From the NCBI GenBank assembly GCA_017994815.1, contig JAGOJY010000035.1, forward strand, positions 1 through 44,029: DNA of 44,029 nucleotides. Direction: 5' to 3'. The first letter of the stretch is position 1. Each line of letters starts with the position of its first letter. Shown here piece after piece: positions 24,686-33,413 of the stretch. Made by a program: the position numbers and the translations under genes. The DNA comes from Acidobacteriota bacterium (GTDB lineage: Bacteria > Acidobacteriota > Polarisedimenticolia > J045). The notes beneath the pieces were generated by a model. The model was not told where the DNA came from, made no database searches, and worked only from the letters and a program-made list of their open reading frames with translations.

Positions 24686-27430
24686 TCAGCGGCAGCGGGC
24701 GGAGATCAGCGTGAGGTCGTCGGCCTGCGGGGCGCGGCCGGTGAACTGGGCCACCTCGGCCATGATCAGCTCCGGCAGCTCGTCGGCCGGCGCGCCGGCG
24801 TGGCGCACGACCGTTTCCACCAGCCGCTGCTCGCCGAACAGCTCGCCGTCCGCGTCCATGCTCTCGCTCACACCGTCGGAGAACAGCAGCAGGACGTCGC
24901 CGGGAGCGAGCCGCACCTCGTCCGGTTCGTGCAGCTCCTCGGGGAACAGGCCCAGCACCATCCCGTTCGGGCCGAGCCGCTCGACCTTGGTCCCGCCCTC
25001 GCGGACCAGTATCGGCGGCACGTGGCCGGCGTTGATGTAGCGCAGCGTGCGGTCGCGGTCGTCGTACACGCCGAAGAACAGCGTGGCAAAGCGCGCGTCG
25101 TCCGTCGATTCGTAGAGGTGGTGGTTCAGCTCGCGCGCGAGGTCCGCGAGCCTGTCGGCGCGCGTCGGGGCGTGACTGCGCAGCAGTGCCTGCAGGCTGG
25201 CCATCAGCAGGGCGGCCGACAGGCCCTTGCCCGAGATGTCGCCGACCGCGATCCCCAGCCGCTCCTGCTCCAGCGGGACGAAGTCGAAGTAGTCGCCGCC
25301 GACGCCGAACGCGGCACGGCACACGCCCGCGTACTCCAGCGTGCGCAACGGCGGCCGCTCGTGCGGGAACAGCTTGGCCTGCACTTCCTGCGCGATCTGC
25401 ATCTCGCGCTTCATCCGCTCCTGCTCGGCGACCTGGCCGATGAGCTGCGAGTAGTCCAGCGCCGTCGCCACCTGCTCCGCGACCCGCAGCAGCAGTTCCT
25501 TGTCCTCCCGCGAGTACGGTTCCTCGGACAGCTTCTCGCCGAACAGCAGGAAGCCGAGCGTCTTGCCGTTGGTCACGAGCGGCACGACGAGCCGCGTGCC
25601 GAAGCGCTCGTACAGTGCACGCTCCTCGAGGCACGTGCCGGCCCGCACCTGGGCCGGCGCCTCCTGCTCGACCGGCCGCCGGTCGAGCGGGAAGACGTCC
25701 ACCGCCTCGAGGTCGCGCGGCGACTCGGCGTGCAGCGCCGTGGCGAGCGGAATGCGGCCGCCGAGGATCGTCCCGCCCAGCCCGAGCCGCGCCCCGGTGT
25801 CCGGCAGCAGGTGCTGGTCCGCGCGGCGGTGCAGGCGCAGCGTGTAGCGCGGCGCGGCGGAATCGCGCGGGTCGGTCCAGCAGGCCGCTCCGACCTCCGG
25901 CTCCGGGATCTGGGCCCAGCCGCCCTCGGCCAGGAACAGCGCCAGCTCCGCCGGGTGCAGCGCGTTCGTTATCTCGTCGGAGACGCGGCGCACGAGCTGG
26001 TCGGGGTGGGCCGAGAGCTGCCGGATGGCGTGCGCCAGGTCGGCGAGCACCTGGTGCGCGTTGTAGACGTCGCGGAAGAAGTGGCGGTCGATCACCGGCA
26101 GCACGCGGTGGTTGACCCGCCGGATCCCGGCCAGAAGACCGAGCGTGACCGCGGCGGTGCCGACCGACGCCAGGCTGGAGTCCGCGCCGGGGACGAGGCG
26201 CTCGAACAGCGGCGCGGCCGCGAAGTACAGTGCGGCGAAGATGACGACGCCCTCGAAGATCAGGAACCCGCGGGAGACCAGCGCGTAGCGCAGGCCCTTG
26301 CGCACCATGACGCGGATGCCGAACACGCGGTGCTTCACGACGGCGTAGACGAACGAAGCCGGGAACAGCACCACCAGCAGGATGGCGATGGCGCTGAACA
26401 TCGCCGACACCTTGATCCCCGCCATCGCGACGGCGCTGGAGATGCCGAGCGGGGTCAGCCCCGCCAGCGCGCCGACGGCGATGATCTTCATCCGCCGCTG
26501 ATCGCCCTGGCTCTCGGCACGCTTCGTGCTGAGGACGATCGCAGTCAAGGACACGACGAAAATCGTGAAGCCGAGGACGAAGCTGATCCGCGTCAGCACC
26601 GGCTCCGTCAGCCCGACCGACTTGAGCGCATCGAAGATCGCACGGTGCGCGTCGAAGGACACGTGCGCCGCCACCGTCAGCGCGATGTCCAGGGCCCACA
26701 AGAACCCCACGCCGACGAACAGCACGTAACGCAGCCACGGCGCGCGCCGGTCGATCGGCGAGCGGCGCGGGAAGAACAGGAAGAACTGCATCAGGAGCAG
26801 CGACGCGAGGTGGGAGCCGGTGGTCGTCAGCACGAGGCCGGTCTGCTTCCAGAACGCCGGGAGCTGCGACACCGGCTGGCGGAACGAGACCGAGAACAGC
26901 AGGAACGCCAGCCCGATGAGGAACGCCTGGTTGTCGCGCGGACGCATCAAACCGACCAGGAGCCCGGCGATCATGGCCGCGACCGGGACGAACACGTCGA
27001 GCCCGAGTTTCGTCACCCACTCCGCCGCCGACCAGTGGACCGGGAGCGGTGGCGGCATCGTCAGGCGCAGGCGCTCGAAGCTGCCGTCCGGCTTCGGCCG
27101 GTCGACCACGATCGTCCACGTCTCGTCGACACCGACCGGGCGGAGGTAGGCGCCGAAGTCGTACAGGTTGTGGATCGGGCCGCCGTGGCCCTGGTCGTCG
27201 TACAACTCGAGCAGGCGGTCGCCCGGCTTGGCCGGGACGGTGCTCGGGTCCCACTTGACGTCTTCGAGACCCATGATCGCGTCGACGACCATGTACCCCT
27301 GGTCGAGCTTGGTCTTGAGGGGGCTGTGCGAGGCGAGATCCGGGGAGAAGTACCACATGTAAATGGAGCTCGCCCGGTACCCGATCGCAAGCGCGGCGAG
27401 CACGACGAGGATCCCGACCCTGAGCTTCAT
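24686..27430 (-). CDS. Membrane sensor with GAF and SpoIIE-type PP2C phosphatase domains
   Basis: 914 residues. An N-terminal membrane anchor (4-24), a periplasmic segment (about 30-140) that looks like a PDZ-type fold (MVVDAIMGLEDV, PGDRLLELYDD), seven or eight membrane helices (about 142-405), a GAF domain (about 465-660), a short coiled coil and a SpoIIE/RsbU phosphatase domain (about 690-914). The phosphatase metal residues are present: GGDYFDF (711-717), GDISGKG (730-736), SDGVSE (851-856) and ADDLTLI. Such proteins dephosphorylate anti-anti-sigma factors; no partner gene is nearby. ATG 27430 is chosen because it starts the first membrane helix; an ATG at 27496 is in frame but less likely. 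Confidence 0.88.
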   Translation of the reverse strand: MKLRVGILVVLAALAIGYRASSIYMWYFSPDLASHSPLKTKLDQGYMVVDAIMGLEDVKWDPSTVPAKPGDRLLELYDDQGHGGPIHNLYDFGAYLRPVGVDETWTIVVDRPKPDGSFERLRLTMPPPLPVHWSAAEWVTKLGLDVFVPVAAMIAGLLVGLMRPRDNQAFLIGLAFLLFSVSFRQPVSQLPAFWKQTGLVLTTTGSHLASLLLMQFFLFFPRRSPIDRRAPWLRYVLFVGVGFLWALDIALTVAAHVSFDAHRAIFDALKSVGLTEPVLTRISFVLGFTIFVVSLTAIVLSTKRAESQGDQRRMKIIAVGALAGLTPLGISSAVAMAGIKVSAMFSAIAILLVVLFPASFVYAVVKHRVFGIRVMVRKGLRYALVSRGFLIFEGVVIFAALYFAAAPLFERLVPGADSSLASVGTAAVTLGLLAGIRRVNHRVLPVIDRHFFRDVYNAHQVLADLAHAIRQLSAHPDQLVRRVSDEITNALHPAELALFLAEGGWAQIPEPEVGAACWTDPRDSAAPRYTLRLHRRADQHLLPDTGARLGLGGTILGGRIPLATALHAESPRDLEAVDVFPLDRRPVEQEAPAQVRAGTCLEERALYERFGTRLVVPLVTNGKTLGFLLFGEKLSEEPYSREDKELLLRVAEQVATALDYSQLIGQVAEQERMKREMQIAQEVQAKLFPHERPPLRTLEYAGVCRAAFGVGGDYFDFVPLEQERLGIAVGDISGKGLSAALLMASLQALLRSHAPTRADRLADLARELNHHLYESTDDARFATLFFGVYDDRDRTLRYINAGHVPPILVREGGTKVERLGPNGMVLGLFPEELHEPDEVRLAPGDVLLLFSDGVSESMDADGELFGEQRLVETVVRHAGAPADELPELIMAEVAQFTGRAPQADDLTLISARCR

Positions 27431-27587
27431 GGCGCCCGGTCTCCGGCTGGCGAGGCCGATTCTGGGCGGCCAGGCCTCCCGAGGCAAACCGTTCACCCGC
27501 CCCCCTGAACCGATCGCGCAGTTGTCCGGGCCGCCCGCGGCCGGCCGGGCACCCGCTCATCGGACCAGGCGGCCACCGCTCGCCCTG

Positions 27588-27593
27588 TACAAT
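27588..27593 (+). promoter_or_regulatory. Putative leaderless -10 element of the small membrane-anchored gene
   Basis: TACAAT followed by GGGCCC and then GTG at 27600, spacing exactly 6 nt. Geometry and sequence nearly match the FAD-oxidase upstream site at 7919-7930. Confidence 0.5.
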
Positions 27594-27599
27594 GGGCCC

Positions 27600-28220
27600 G
27601 TGTTCGCTCCGGGCAGCTATGTCGTCGCGATTGCCGCGATCCTGCTGATCGTCGGCGTCGCCGCGGCGGTCACGCTTGTCCTTTTGCGCCGCCGCGAGGA
27701 CGCGTGGAAACGCTTCGCGCGCAGGCACCGGCTGCGCTTCGAGTCGCGGGGGCTCCCTGCCGGCCCCCGCGTCTTCGGCATGCTCGACGGCCGCGCGTTC
27801 GAGCTGACGTCCACCCGCAGCAGTTCCGACAGCGGGCTGGGCCTGGACGAGGTGCGCATGTCCTTGGCGCTGCGCGCCGTGCCGCCGGCGTCGCTGGAGG
27901 TCGCGCCGCGCGCGCCGGGCGCCGACCTCGTCGCCGAGAGCCAGGTCCTCACCGACGATGCGGCCTTCGACGGTGCGGCGCTGGTCACGGCCGCCCGCGC
28001 CGACCTCGCGCTGGACTTCCTCACGCCGCGCCGGCGCGCGGCGCTCTTGCGGCTGCTCGAGGACGGCGCCCCCGCGCTCGCGGGCCTCAGGAACGGCTCG
28101 CTGTTCGTGATGGAGCGTGCCGCGACCGGTGGATCGAGCGAGCAGCTCGAGCGACGTCTCGCCGTGCTGCGGCGAGCTGCCGACGACCTCGACGGCTACC
28201 CCGCGAAATCGACCCTGTAG
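27600..28220 (+). CDS. Uncharacterised single-pass membrane protein
   Basis: 206 residues, not recognised. One N-terminal membrane helix (about 8-30, AAILLIVGVAAAVTLVLL) with a basic stop-transfer (RRREDAWKRFARRH), then a soluble cytoplasmic part rich in Ala, Leu and Arg. The GTG start is 6 nt after TACAAT and no ribosome site is present. Its 3' end overlaps the convergent DUF362 gene by 25 nt (28196-28220). The soluble part resembles DUF-type proteins that begin 'WKRFARRHRLRFE', but I assign no function. Confidence 0.68.
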   Translation: MFAPGSYVVAIAAILLIVGVAAAVTLVLLRRREDAWKRFARRHRLRFESRGLPAGPRVFGMLDGRAFELTSTRSSSDSGLGLDEVRMSLALRAVPPASLEVAPRAPGADLVAESQVLTDDAAFDGAALVTAARADLALDFLTPRRRAALLRLLEDGAPALAGLRNGSLFVMERAATGGSSEQLERRLAVLRRAADDLDGYPAKSTL

Positions 28221-29593
28221 AACCACGGCGCCGCCGGCGAGCTGTCGGTCCAGCTGTTGGCGTACGTGGTGCCGACCACGACCGCGTCGGAGAAGTCGGC
28301 GCGCGCGGCGCGCAGGATGTCGAACCGCCCGCCGAAGTAGTGCTGCCAGTCGAGCTTCGCCCTGCCGTCGGCGGTCCGGCTGACGCGCAGGTCGGCGCCG
28401 CCGGGCCACAGGTCGAGGTACTGGTAGTCGATCTTCGTGTACGCCATGTGCGCCGGATCGAAGCGCTCCCCGGGCGACAGCACGATGTGGTCGTGCACGC
28501 CCTGCCCGCGCGCCTGCGCGAACGTGAGGTGCCGCCGGCCCCACGTGGGGATGACGCCGCAACCCGTGGCGGCCGGCTCGGCCTCCAGGAGGTCGATCAT
28601 CACCGAGTCCGCAGCGACCGGGTCGCTGGAGACGACCAAGCTGTTCGGCCACTCGTTGCCGAACGTCTTCCACGGCTCAGGCACGAGGTCGAAGTTCTTG
28701 CAGGGCTGGCCGTAGAGCATGTCGCCGACCGTCAGCACCGTCTTCTGGGCCAGGGTCCGCACCGTCGGGTCACCGGGCACGTAGGGACTGCCGAGGATGT
28801 CGGCCATCACCGAGGCGTTGGCGGTGTCGTTGAAGACGTAGTCGTGCAGGTAACCGCAGTTCTCGATCGAGCCGAAGTGGTTCTTGTAGCCGAGCGTCGA
28901 GCCGGCGCCGATGTGGCGCTTCACGATCGGCACGTTGACGAGGTAGTCGGCCTGGCGCACGAGGTCGAAGATCCGCGTCACCGGGGGCTTGGCCGCGTAC
29001 CCGGCGGACCAGGTCACGTGCGTGCGCGCGTTGTAGGTCCCGCCCTTGTTCACGGCCTCGTCGCGGAACTGCACCCCCGGGCAGGCGGCGAGCACGCGGT
29101 TACGGAACCAGGTCGCCACGTGACGGTGGTCGCCCCCGGTGCTCGAGGTCAGGTCGTACACGTGGCAGCGCGCGGCCGTCCCGCCCGCGCGCAGGAACCC
29201 CCGGATCACGGCGATCACCGGCTCCGGCAGCGCGTCGATCTCGGCACCGGCACCGTCGGTCGGGTCGTTGGAGTTGTTGCAGTTGACCTTGATCGCGAGG
29301 GTCCGCGTCGCGTTGGAGCCGAGCGCGAACACGCGCTGCCAGGCCTGGTCCGCGGTGCCGCCCTTCAGCGCGCGCACCGCCTCGTCCAGCATGCGCGTCA
29401 CCAGCGACTGGTCCACGTGGTCGCGGTAGAGGCCGGTCGTCCGCGGCCACTTCGCGGCGCGGCCGTGGTGGACGTGCGCGACTTTCGGGAAGGCGAACTC
29501 GCCGCGCGCGAACCGCGGCCAGGCCCCGGCGGCGAGCGCCGCGAGCGAGGCGAGGCCGGTGCGGCACAGAAACTCCCGACGTCGAAGCGCCAT
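28196..29593 (-). CDS. Tat-exported DUF362 protein
   Basis: 465 residues. A Tat-type signal peptide starts with RRREFLCRTGLASLAALAAG, so the protein is exported folded, perhaps with a cofactor. The body has DUF362 features: TLAIKVNCNN, LVNVPIVKRHIGAGSTLGYKNHFGS and SSDPVAADSVMIDLLE. DUF362 proteins often pair with Fe-S domains, but no cluster Cys pattern is visible here. Function unknown. It starts 120 nt away from the next gene on the same strand and its end overlaps a convergent gene by 25 nt. Confidence 0.82.
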   Translation of the reverse strand: MALRRREFLCRTGLASLAALAAGAWPRFARGEFAFPKVAHVHHGRAAKWPRTTGLYRDHVDQSLVTRMLDEAVRALKGGTADQAWQRVFALGSNATRTLAIKVNCNNSNDPTDGAGAEIDALPEPVIAVIRGFLRAGGTAARCHVYDLTSSTGGDHRHVATWFRNRVLAACPGVQFRDEAVNKGGTYNARTHVTWSAGYAAKPPVTRIFDLVRQADYLVNVPIVKRHIGAGSTLGYKNHFGSIENCGYLHDYVFNDTANASVMADILGSPYVPGDPTVRTLAQKTVLTVGDMLYGQPCKNFDLVPEPWKTFGNEWPNSLVVSSDPVAADSVMIDLLEAEPAATGCGVIPTWGRRHLTFAQARGQGVHDHIVLSPGERFDPAHMAYTKIDYQYLDLWPGGADLRVSRTADGRAKLDWQHYFGGRFDILRAARADFSDAVVVGTTYANSWTDSSPAAPWFYRVDFAG

Positions 29594-29713
29594 CGAACCA
29601 GGTCCCGAGGGGAGGACAGCCCGGGCAGGCCGCCCAATCCGGCATGATGACAGCCATTGCCAATTGTGACTAGCTGGTCAGTGCCACGCCGCACCACCCG
29701 GTACTGAACGGGG

Positions 29714-31360
29714 TCAGTCGGCCTCGTAGGTCAGCACCTGCTGGCAACGTGGGGAGTACGGACGAACCGCGGCGGGCTGCCAGTCCATCGGCGTCGCCGG
29801 GTCGACGATGGCGAACACCTCGATGTCCCCGATCTTCGCGATCGAGCGGAAGCGCTCCGGCGCTTCCCTCACGGCGGTCGTGAACGCCCTCCGGTTGCGC
29901 AGGTTCGGCGAGAGGATCACGTACTTCGCGCCCGAGTCGAGGATCGCCTGGCGCATGTCCGGGCGCTTGCCGCGCAACGGCGGCGACTGGAGCCCGGTCA
30001 GGTAGTAGGGCAGCACGTCGGGCTGCGAGACCACGATCGCCCCCGGGTCGGCGATCGTGCCGAGCGTGCAGACCGCGCGCAGGTACTCGCGCCACCACTG
30101 CGCCTCGTGCCCGTGCAGCCGCTGGTTGACCAGCGGCGCGAACTGCATCACCGCCAGTTCGACGACCATGATCCCGGCGAGCCAGGCTGCCGCCACCCGG
30201 CGCGTCCGCGCGGCGCGGGCCTGGGCGGTGCCGCGCGCGAGCAGTTCCAGCCCGTCGCACAGAGCCGACAACAGCAGCGGGAACAGCGGCATCAGCAGGC
30301 GGAAGCCGCTCGGCACCCATGCCATCATGACGACGACGTAGACCACGACGTAGATCGCCCCGACGTCGCGCCGCACGGCGATGCCGCGCGCGAGGCCGGC
30401 GATGACCAGGATGGTGGTCGCGGCGAACAGCACGAGGTAGATCGGCCTCAGGACCGGGCGCATGTCCGTGGAATCGGCGTCCTTGGCGAGCACGATGACG
30501 TTCGCGACCGGCCGTCGCAGCATGCCACCCGGCACCGCCTCCGCCGCGGCGCCCGTGGCCTGGTTCGTGTTCGTCAGCTCGACGACGTAGCTGACCGGTC
30601 CGCCCTTGAGCGCGAGCGTCGCCAGCCACGGGGTGGAAAAGGCCAGCGTCACCGCGCCGACCACGGCCAGCCGAGTGATCCGGGACCGCAGCGCGAGGCC
30701 CGGCGCCCGCGCCACCAACGCGTAGATCGCGATCGCCGGGGCGAAGACCACGCCGACCGTGCGCAGGAGCACCGACAGCCCGGTGAAGGCGCCGGCGAGC
30801 ACCGCGTTCCAGGTCCACGGCCCCGGCTGCGCGAACGTGCGTCTCACGAACAAGAGCGCCGCGAACGAGAAGAGCAGGTACGGCCCGTCGCTCATGCAGT
30901 GCAGGCCGACGTCGAGGAAGGACTCCGACAGCATGGCGCCCAGCACCGCGAGCAGCGCCAGCGTGCGGCCGCGCACCGGGACGAGGAACAGGTAGGCCAG
31001 GTTGAACCCCGCCATCCCGAGCACCGCGGTCCAGGCCTTCAGCACGACCAGCGGCGCGCCCGCGGCGAGCAACGGGGCGAGCAGCGCCGGGTACAGCGGC
31101 GGGTAATGGGTGTGGATCGGCAGCCCGGGAAGGTGCAGGTTGACGAAGCCCGCGCCCCGGGCCAGGGCTTCGGCCAAGAGCAGGAAGTGGATGTCGTCCC
31201 CGCCGAAGTTCTTCAGGTGCGAGTTGAGGAAGTTGCCGATCAGGAGCAACGCGACGAGGTTCAGCAGGACCAGCGGCACGACGCGCGCGCGCACGTCCGG
31301 CCGCAGGGCCCACCGCCCCGCCCCCGTCTTCCCTGGCTTTTCTTCCTTCCTGCTCGTCAT
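29714..31360 (-). CDS. GT39-like polytopic glycosyltransferase
   Basis: 548 residues with about ten or more membrane helices. After helix 1 comes GDDIHFLLLAEALARGAGF, then HTHYPPLYPALLAPLL, the standard landmarks of the GT39/PMT superfamily, with acidic residues in the first loop. The C-terminal 100 residues form a soluble domain (PGAIVVSQPDVLPYYLTG). It belongs to a different branch from the pair at 8460-11785. The start is ATG 31360; the frame upstream is open but is the relic described at 31403-31550. The acceptor is unknown. Confidence 0.82.
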   Translation of the reverse strand: MTSRKEEKPGKTGAGRWALRPDVRARVVPLVLLNLVALLLIGNFLNSHLKNFGGDDIHFLLLAEALARGAGFVNLHLPGLPIHTHYPPLYPALLAPLLAAGAPLVVLKAWTAVLGMAGFNLAYLFLVPVRGRTLALLAVLGAMLSESFLDVGLHCMSDGPYLLFSFAALLFVRRTFAQPGPWTWNAVLAGAFTGLSVLLRTVGVVFAPAIAIYALVARAPGLALRSRITRLAVVGAVTLAFSTPWLATLALKGGPVSYVVELTNTNQATGAAAEAVPGGMLRRPVANVIVLAKDADSTDMRPVLRPIYLVLFAATTILVIAGLARGIAVRRDVGAIYVVVYVVVMMAWVPSGFRLLMPLFPLLLSALCDGLELLARGTAQARAARTRRVAAAWLAGIMVVELAVMQFAPLVNQRLHGHEAQWWREYLRAVCTLGTIADPGAIVVSQPDVLPYYLTGLQSPPLRGKRPDMRQAILDSGAKYVILSPNLRNRRAFTTAVREAPERFRSIAKIGDIEVFAIVDPATPMDWQPAAVRPYSPRCQQVLTYEAD

Positions 31361-31402
31361 CGGGAGGACGGAAGATACAGAACCCCGGCGCGCGCGCGCA
31401 AG

Positions 31403-31550
31403 GCAGCCGGCGATCGATCGCGGCACGCAGGCTCCCGCTCCCTGCGGCCGCTCCGCGCCGCTGCTGTCGGTACCGTACGAACCCTCGCGGTCGGTGGTCC
31501 GCGGAACGACGAGGTAGTAGCGGTTGCCGGCCGCAGGGTGCCCGGCGTCG
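31403..31550 (-). pseudogene. Relic of the C-terminus of a secreted protein
   Basis: In the minus-strand frame that leads into the glycosyltransferase start codon, translation reads GNRYYLVVPRTTDREGSYG, then TDSSGAERPQGAGACVPRSIAGC. This block is like a C-terminal segment I recall from large secreted Acidobacteriota proteins (YLVVP...EGSYG..S.GAERP...AC) and it would normally be followed by a stop codon. No gene body precedes it; the pirin stop codon adjoins it directly. It looks like a decayed gene tail left between 31361 and 31550. The family recollection is from memory and unchecked. Confidence 0.5.
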
Positions 31551-32501
31551 TCAGCTGACCGGATTCGGACGGGCGAGGCGTCCGAGCGGCGGCGCGGCGA
31601 GACGCGGGCCGGGATATCCCGGCACATCGCCGAACCGCCGACGCGCCTCCCAGCCCTCGCGCGCCGCGCGGATCTCGTCCGGCGTGCGCGCGACGAAGTT
31701 CCACCACATGAGGACCGTCTCGCCCAGCGGGGCTCCCCCGACCAGGAGCACGCGCGCGCCGGCACGGCTCCTCAGGTCGACCGCGGAACGCCGGGCGCCG
31801 AGGGAGTACAGCGTGCCGGCCGCGAGCGGCTGTCCCTCCAGCGCGCACTCCCCTGCGAGAAGCAGCGCCGCGTGCTCGTGCCGCGGCTCGAGCGGGAGCA
31901 CCATGCCCGCTCCCGCGTGCACCTCGACATCGGCCCCGACAATCGCCGAGAAGTGCGCGGCGGGGGACACCGCGCCCGCGAGCGCACCGGAGAACACCCG
32001 CGCCACGCCCCCGGGCAACTCCAGCGCCGGGACCTCCGCGACATGCTGGAACGAGGGCGCGCGGTGACGCTCCGAGTCCGGGAGCGCCGCCCACAGCTGG
32101 ACGCCGTCGAGCCGGCCGCTGTTGCGGCCCGGCGTGCGCTCGGCGTGCGCGATCGCCGCCCCGGCGGTCATGACGTTCACGCCGCCCGGGCGCAGCAGCG
32201 CCTCCTGCTCGAGGCTGTCGTCGTGCACGACCTCGCCGTCGAGAAGCCAAGTGACCGTCTGCAGGCCGATGTGCGGGTGCGGCGCCACGTCCATCGGGCG
32301 CCCCGCGGAAAACGCCAGCGGGCCGAAGCGGTCGAGAAAGCACCACGGCCCGATCAGCCGCTTGCCCTTGACCGGCAGCGCGCGCAGCACCGCGAGCGGC
32401 CCGAGTTCGACCTCGCGCCCGCGAAAGGCCTGGAACTCCTGCCGGGCGGCCCCGCGGGACGCGCAGCGTTCCGCGGCAACGGTCGGCGTCGGCTCGCTCA
32501 T
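31551..32501 (-). CDS. Pirin-family protein
   Basis: 316 residues, two cupin domains. The N-terminal metal site is visible in DVAPHPHIGLQTVTWLLDGEVVHDDSLEQE (His-x-His plus later His/Glu) and the second half of the cupin in GAAIAHAERTP. The C-terminal pirin domain has LPLEPRHEHAALLL. Pirins are iron-containing proteins, some with quercetinase activity; its role here is unknown. The ATG overlaps the TatD gene stop codon by one base (TGATG), so the two are cotranscribed. Confidence 0.9.
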   Translation of the reverse strand: MSEPTPTVAAERCASRGAARQEFQAFRGREVELGPLAVLRALPVKGKRLIGPWCFLDRFGPLAFSAGRPMDVAPHPHIGLQTVTWLLDGEVVHDDSLEQEALLRPGGVNVMTAGAAIAHAERTPGRNSGRLDGVQLWAALPDSERHRAPSFQHVAEVPALELPGGVARVFSGALAGAVSPAAHFSAIVGADVEVHAGAGMVLPLEPRHEHAALLLAGECALEGQPLAAGTLYSLGARRSAVDLRSRAGARVLLVGGAPLGETVLMWWNFVARTPDEIRAAREGWEARRRFGDVPGYPGPRLAAPPLGRLARPNPVS

Positions 32502-33304
32502 CACGGCATCTCCTGGAGCGCAGGGAACTGGAACACCCGGCCGGCGTTGGCCGTGGTGCGGCGGCGGAACTCGTCCTCGTCGACGCCGCGCGCGCGGGCG
32601 AGGAACGCGGCCGTCCGCGCGACGTAGGCCGGCTCGTTGCGGCGGCCGCGGTGCGGGACCGGCGCGAGGAACGGGGCGTCGGTCTCGACCAGGATCGCGT
32701 CGTCGGGCTGGACCCGCGCCGCCTCGAGGATCGGGCCGGCGCTCGGAAACGTGACCAGCCCGCTGAACGAGGCGACGAAGCCGAGGTCGAGCGCGGAGCG
32801 GGCGAACGCCGCGTCCTCGCTGAAGCAGTGAATCACGCCGCCGACCTCCGCCGCGCGTTCTTCGCGCAGGATGTCCAGCGTTTCCGCCGGCGCGCTCCGC
32901 GTGTGGACGATGAGCGGCTTGCGCGCGCGGCGCGCGAGGGCGATCTGCGCCCGGAACGCCTCCCGCTGTTGGTCGCGCGGCGCGAGGTCGTAGTGGAAGT
33001 CGAGGCCGGTCTCGCCGATACCGACGACCGCGGGGTCGGCCGCGACCCGCTCCACCTCGTCGAGCTGCCCGCGCCAGAGCGCGCCGTCGTGGGGGTGCAC
33101 GCCGACGGTCGCGTGCACGAAGCCCGGGTAGCGCCGCGCGAGGTCGAGCGCGCCTCCCGGTCCGGCCGCGCCGCGCCCCGCGCCGACCGCGACCAGCCGC
33201 ACGATGCCGGTTGCGCGGGCGCGCTCGACGACCGCCGCGATGTCGTCGCGGAAGGCGTCCACGTCGAGGTGGCAGTGGCTGTCGATCAGCGGGGCCTGGG
33301 CCAT
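32501..33304 (-). CDS. TatD-family metal-dependent deoxyribonuclease
   Basis: 267 residues, the family length. Metal-binding HxH at H10/H12 (DSHCHLD), GIGETGLDFHYD with the Glu ligand, VHTR with His, HCFS with His and ETDAPFLAP with the catalytic Asp. TatD proteins are TIM-barrel phosphodiesterases with DNase activity. The start is ATG 33304. It overlaps pirin at TGATG. It is divergent from the sulfatase-like gene. Confidence 0.94.
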   Translation of the reverse strand: MAQAPLIDSHCHLDVDAFRDDIAAVVERARATGIVRLVAVGAGRGAAGPGGALDLARRYPGFVHATVGVHPHDGALWRGQLDEVERVAADPAVVGIGETGLDFHYDLAPRDQQREAFRAQIALARRARKPLIVHTRSAPAETLDILREERAAEVGGVIHCFSEDAAFARSALDLGFVASFSGLVTFPSAGPILEAARVQPDDAILVETDAPFLAPVPHRGRRNEPAYVARTAAFLARARGVDEDEFRRRTTANAGRVFQFPALQEMP

Positions 33305-33382
33305 CGGACCGGCATTCTGCCCGCGCCGGCCCGGGTGCGGCCACCACCGCCGAAACTCCGCCCCCGGCGCGGGCGCCCGACG

Positions 33383-33388
33383 TATCAT
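33383..33388 (+). promoter_or_regulatory. -10 element of the sulfatase-like gene
   Basis: TATCAT, five of six matches to consensus. GGGAGG (33398-33403) then provides the ribosome site 10 nt before GTG 33414. No clear -35. Confidence 0.4.
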
Positions 33389-33413
33389 CAGCCGCGCGGG
33401 AGGTCGGTCAACC

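Noticed and set aside
24668..27508. Open frame of 946 codons opposite the sensor phosphatase
   Set aside because: No recognisable domain; shadow of the phosphatase gene.
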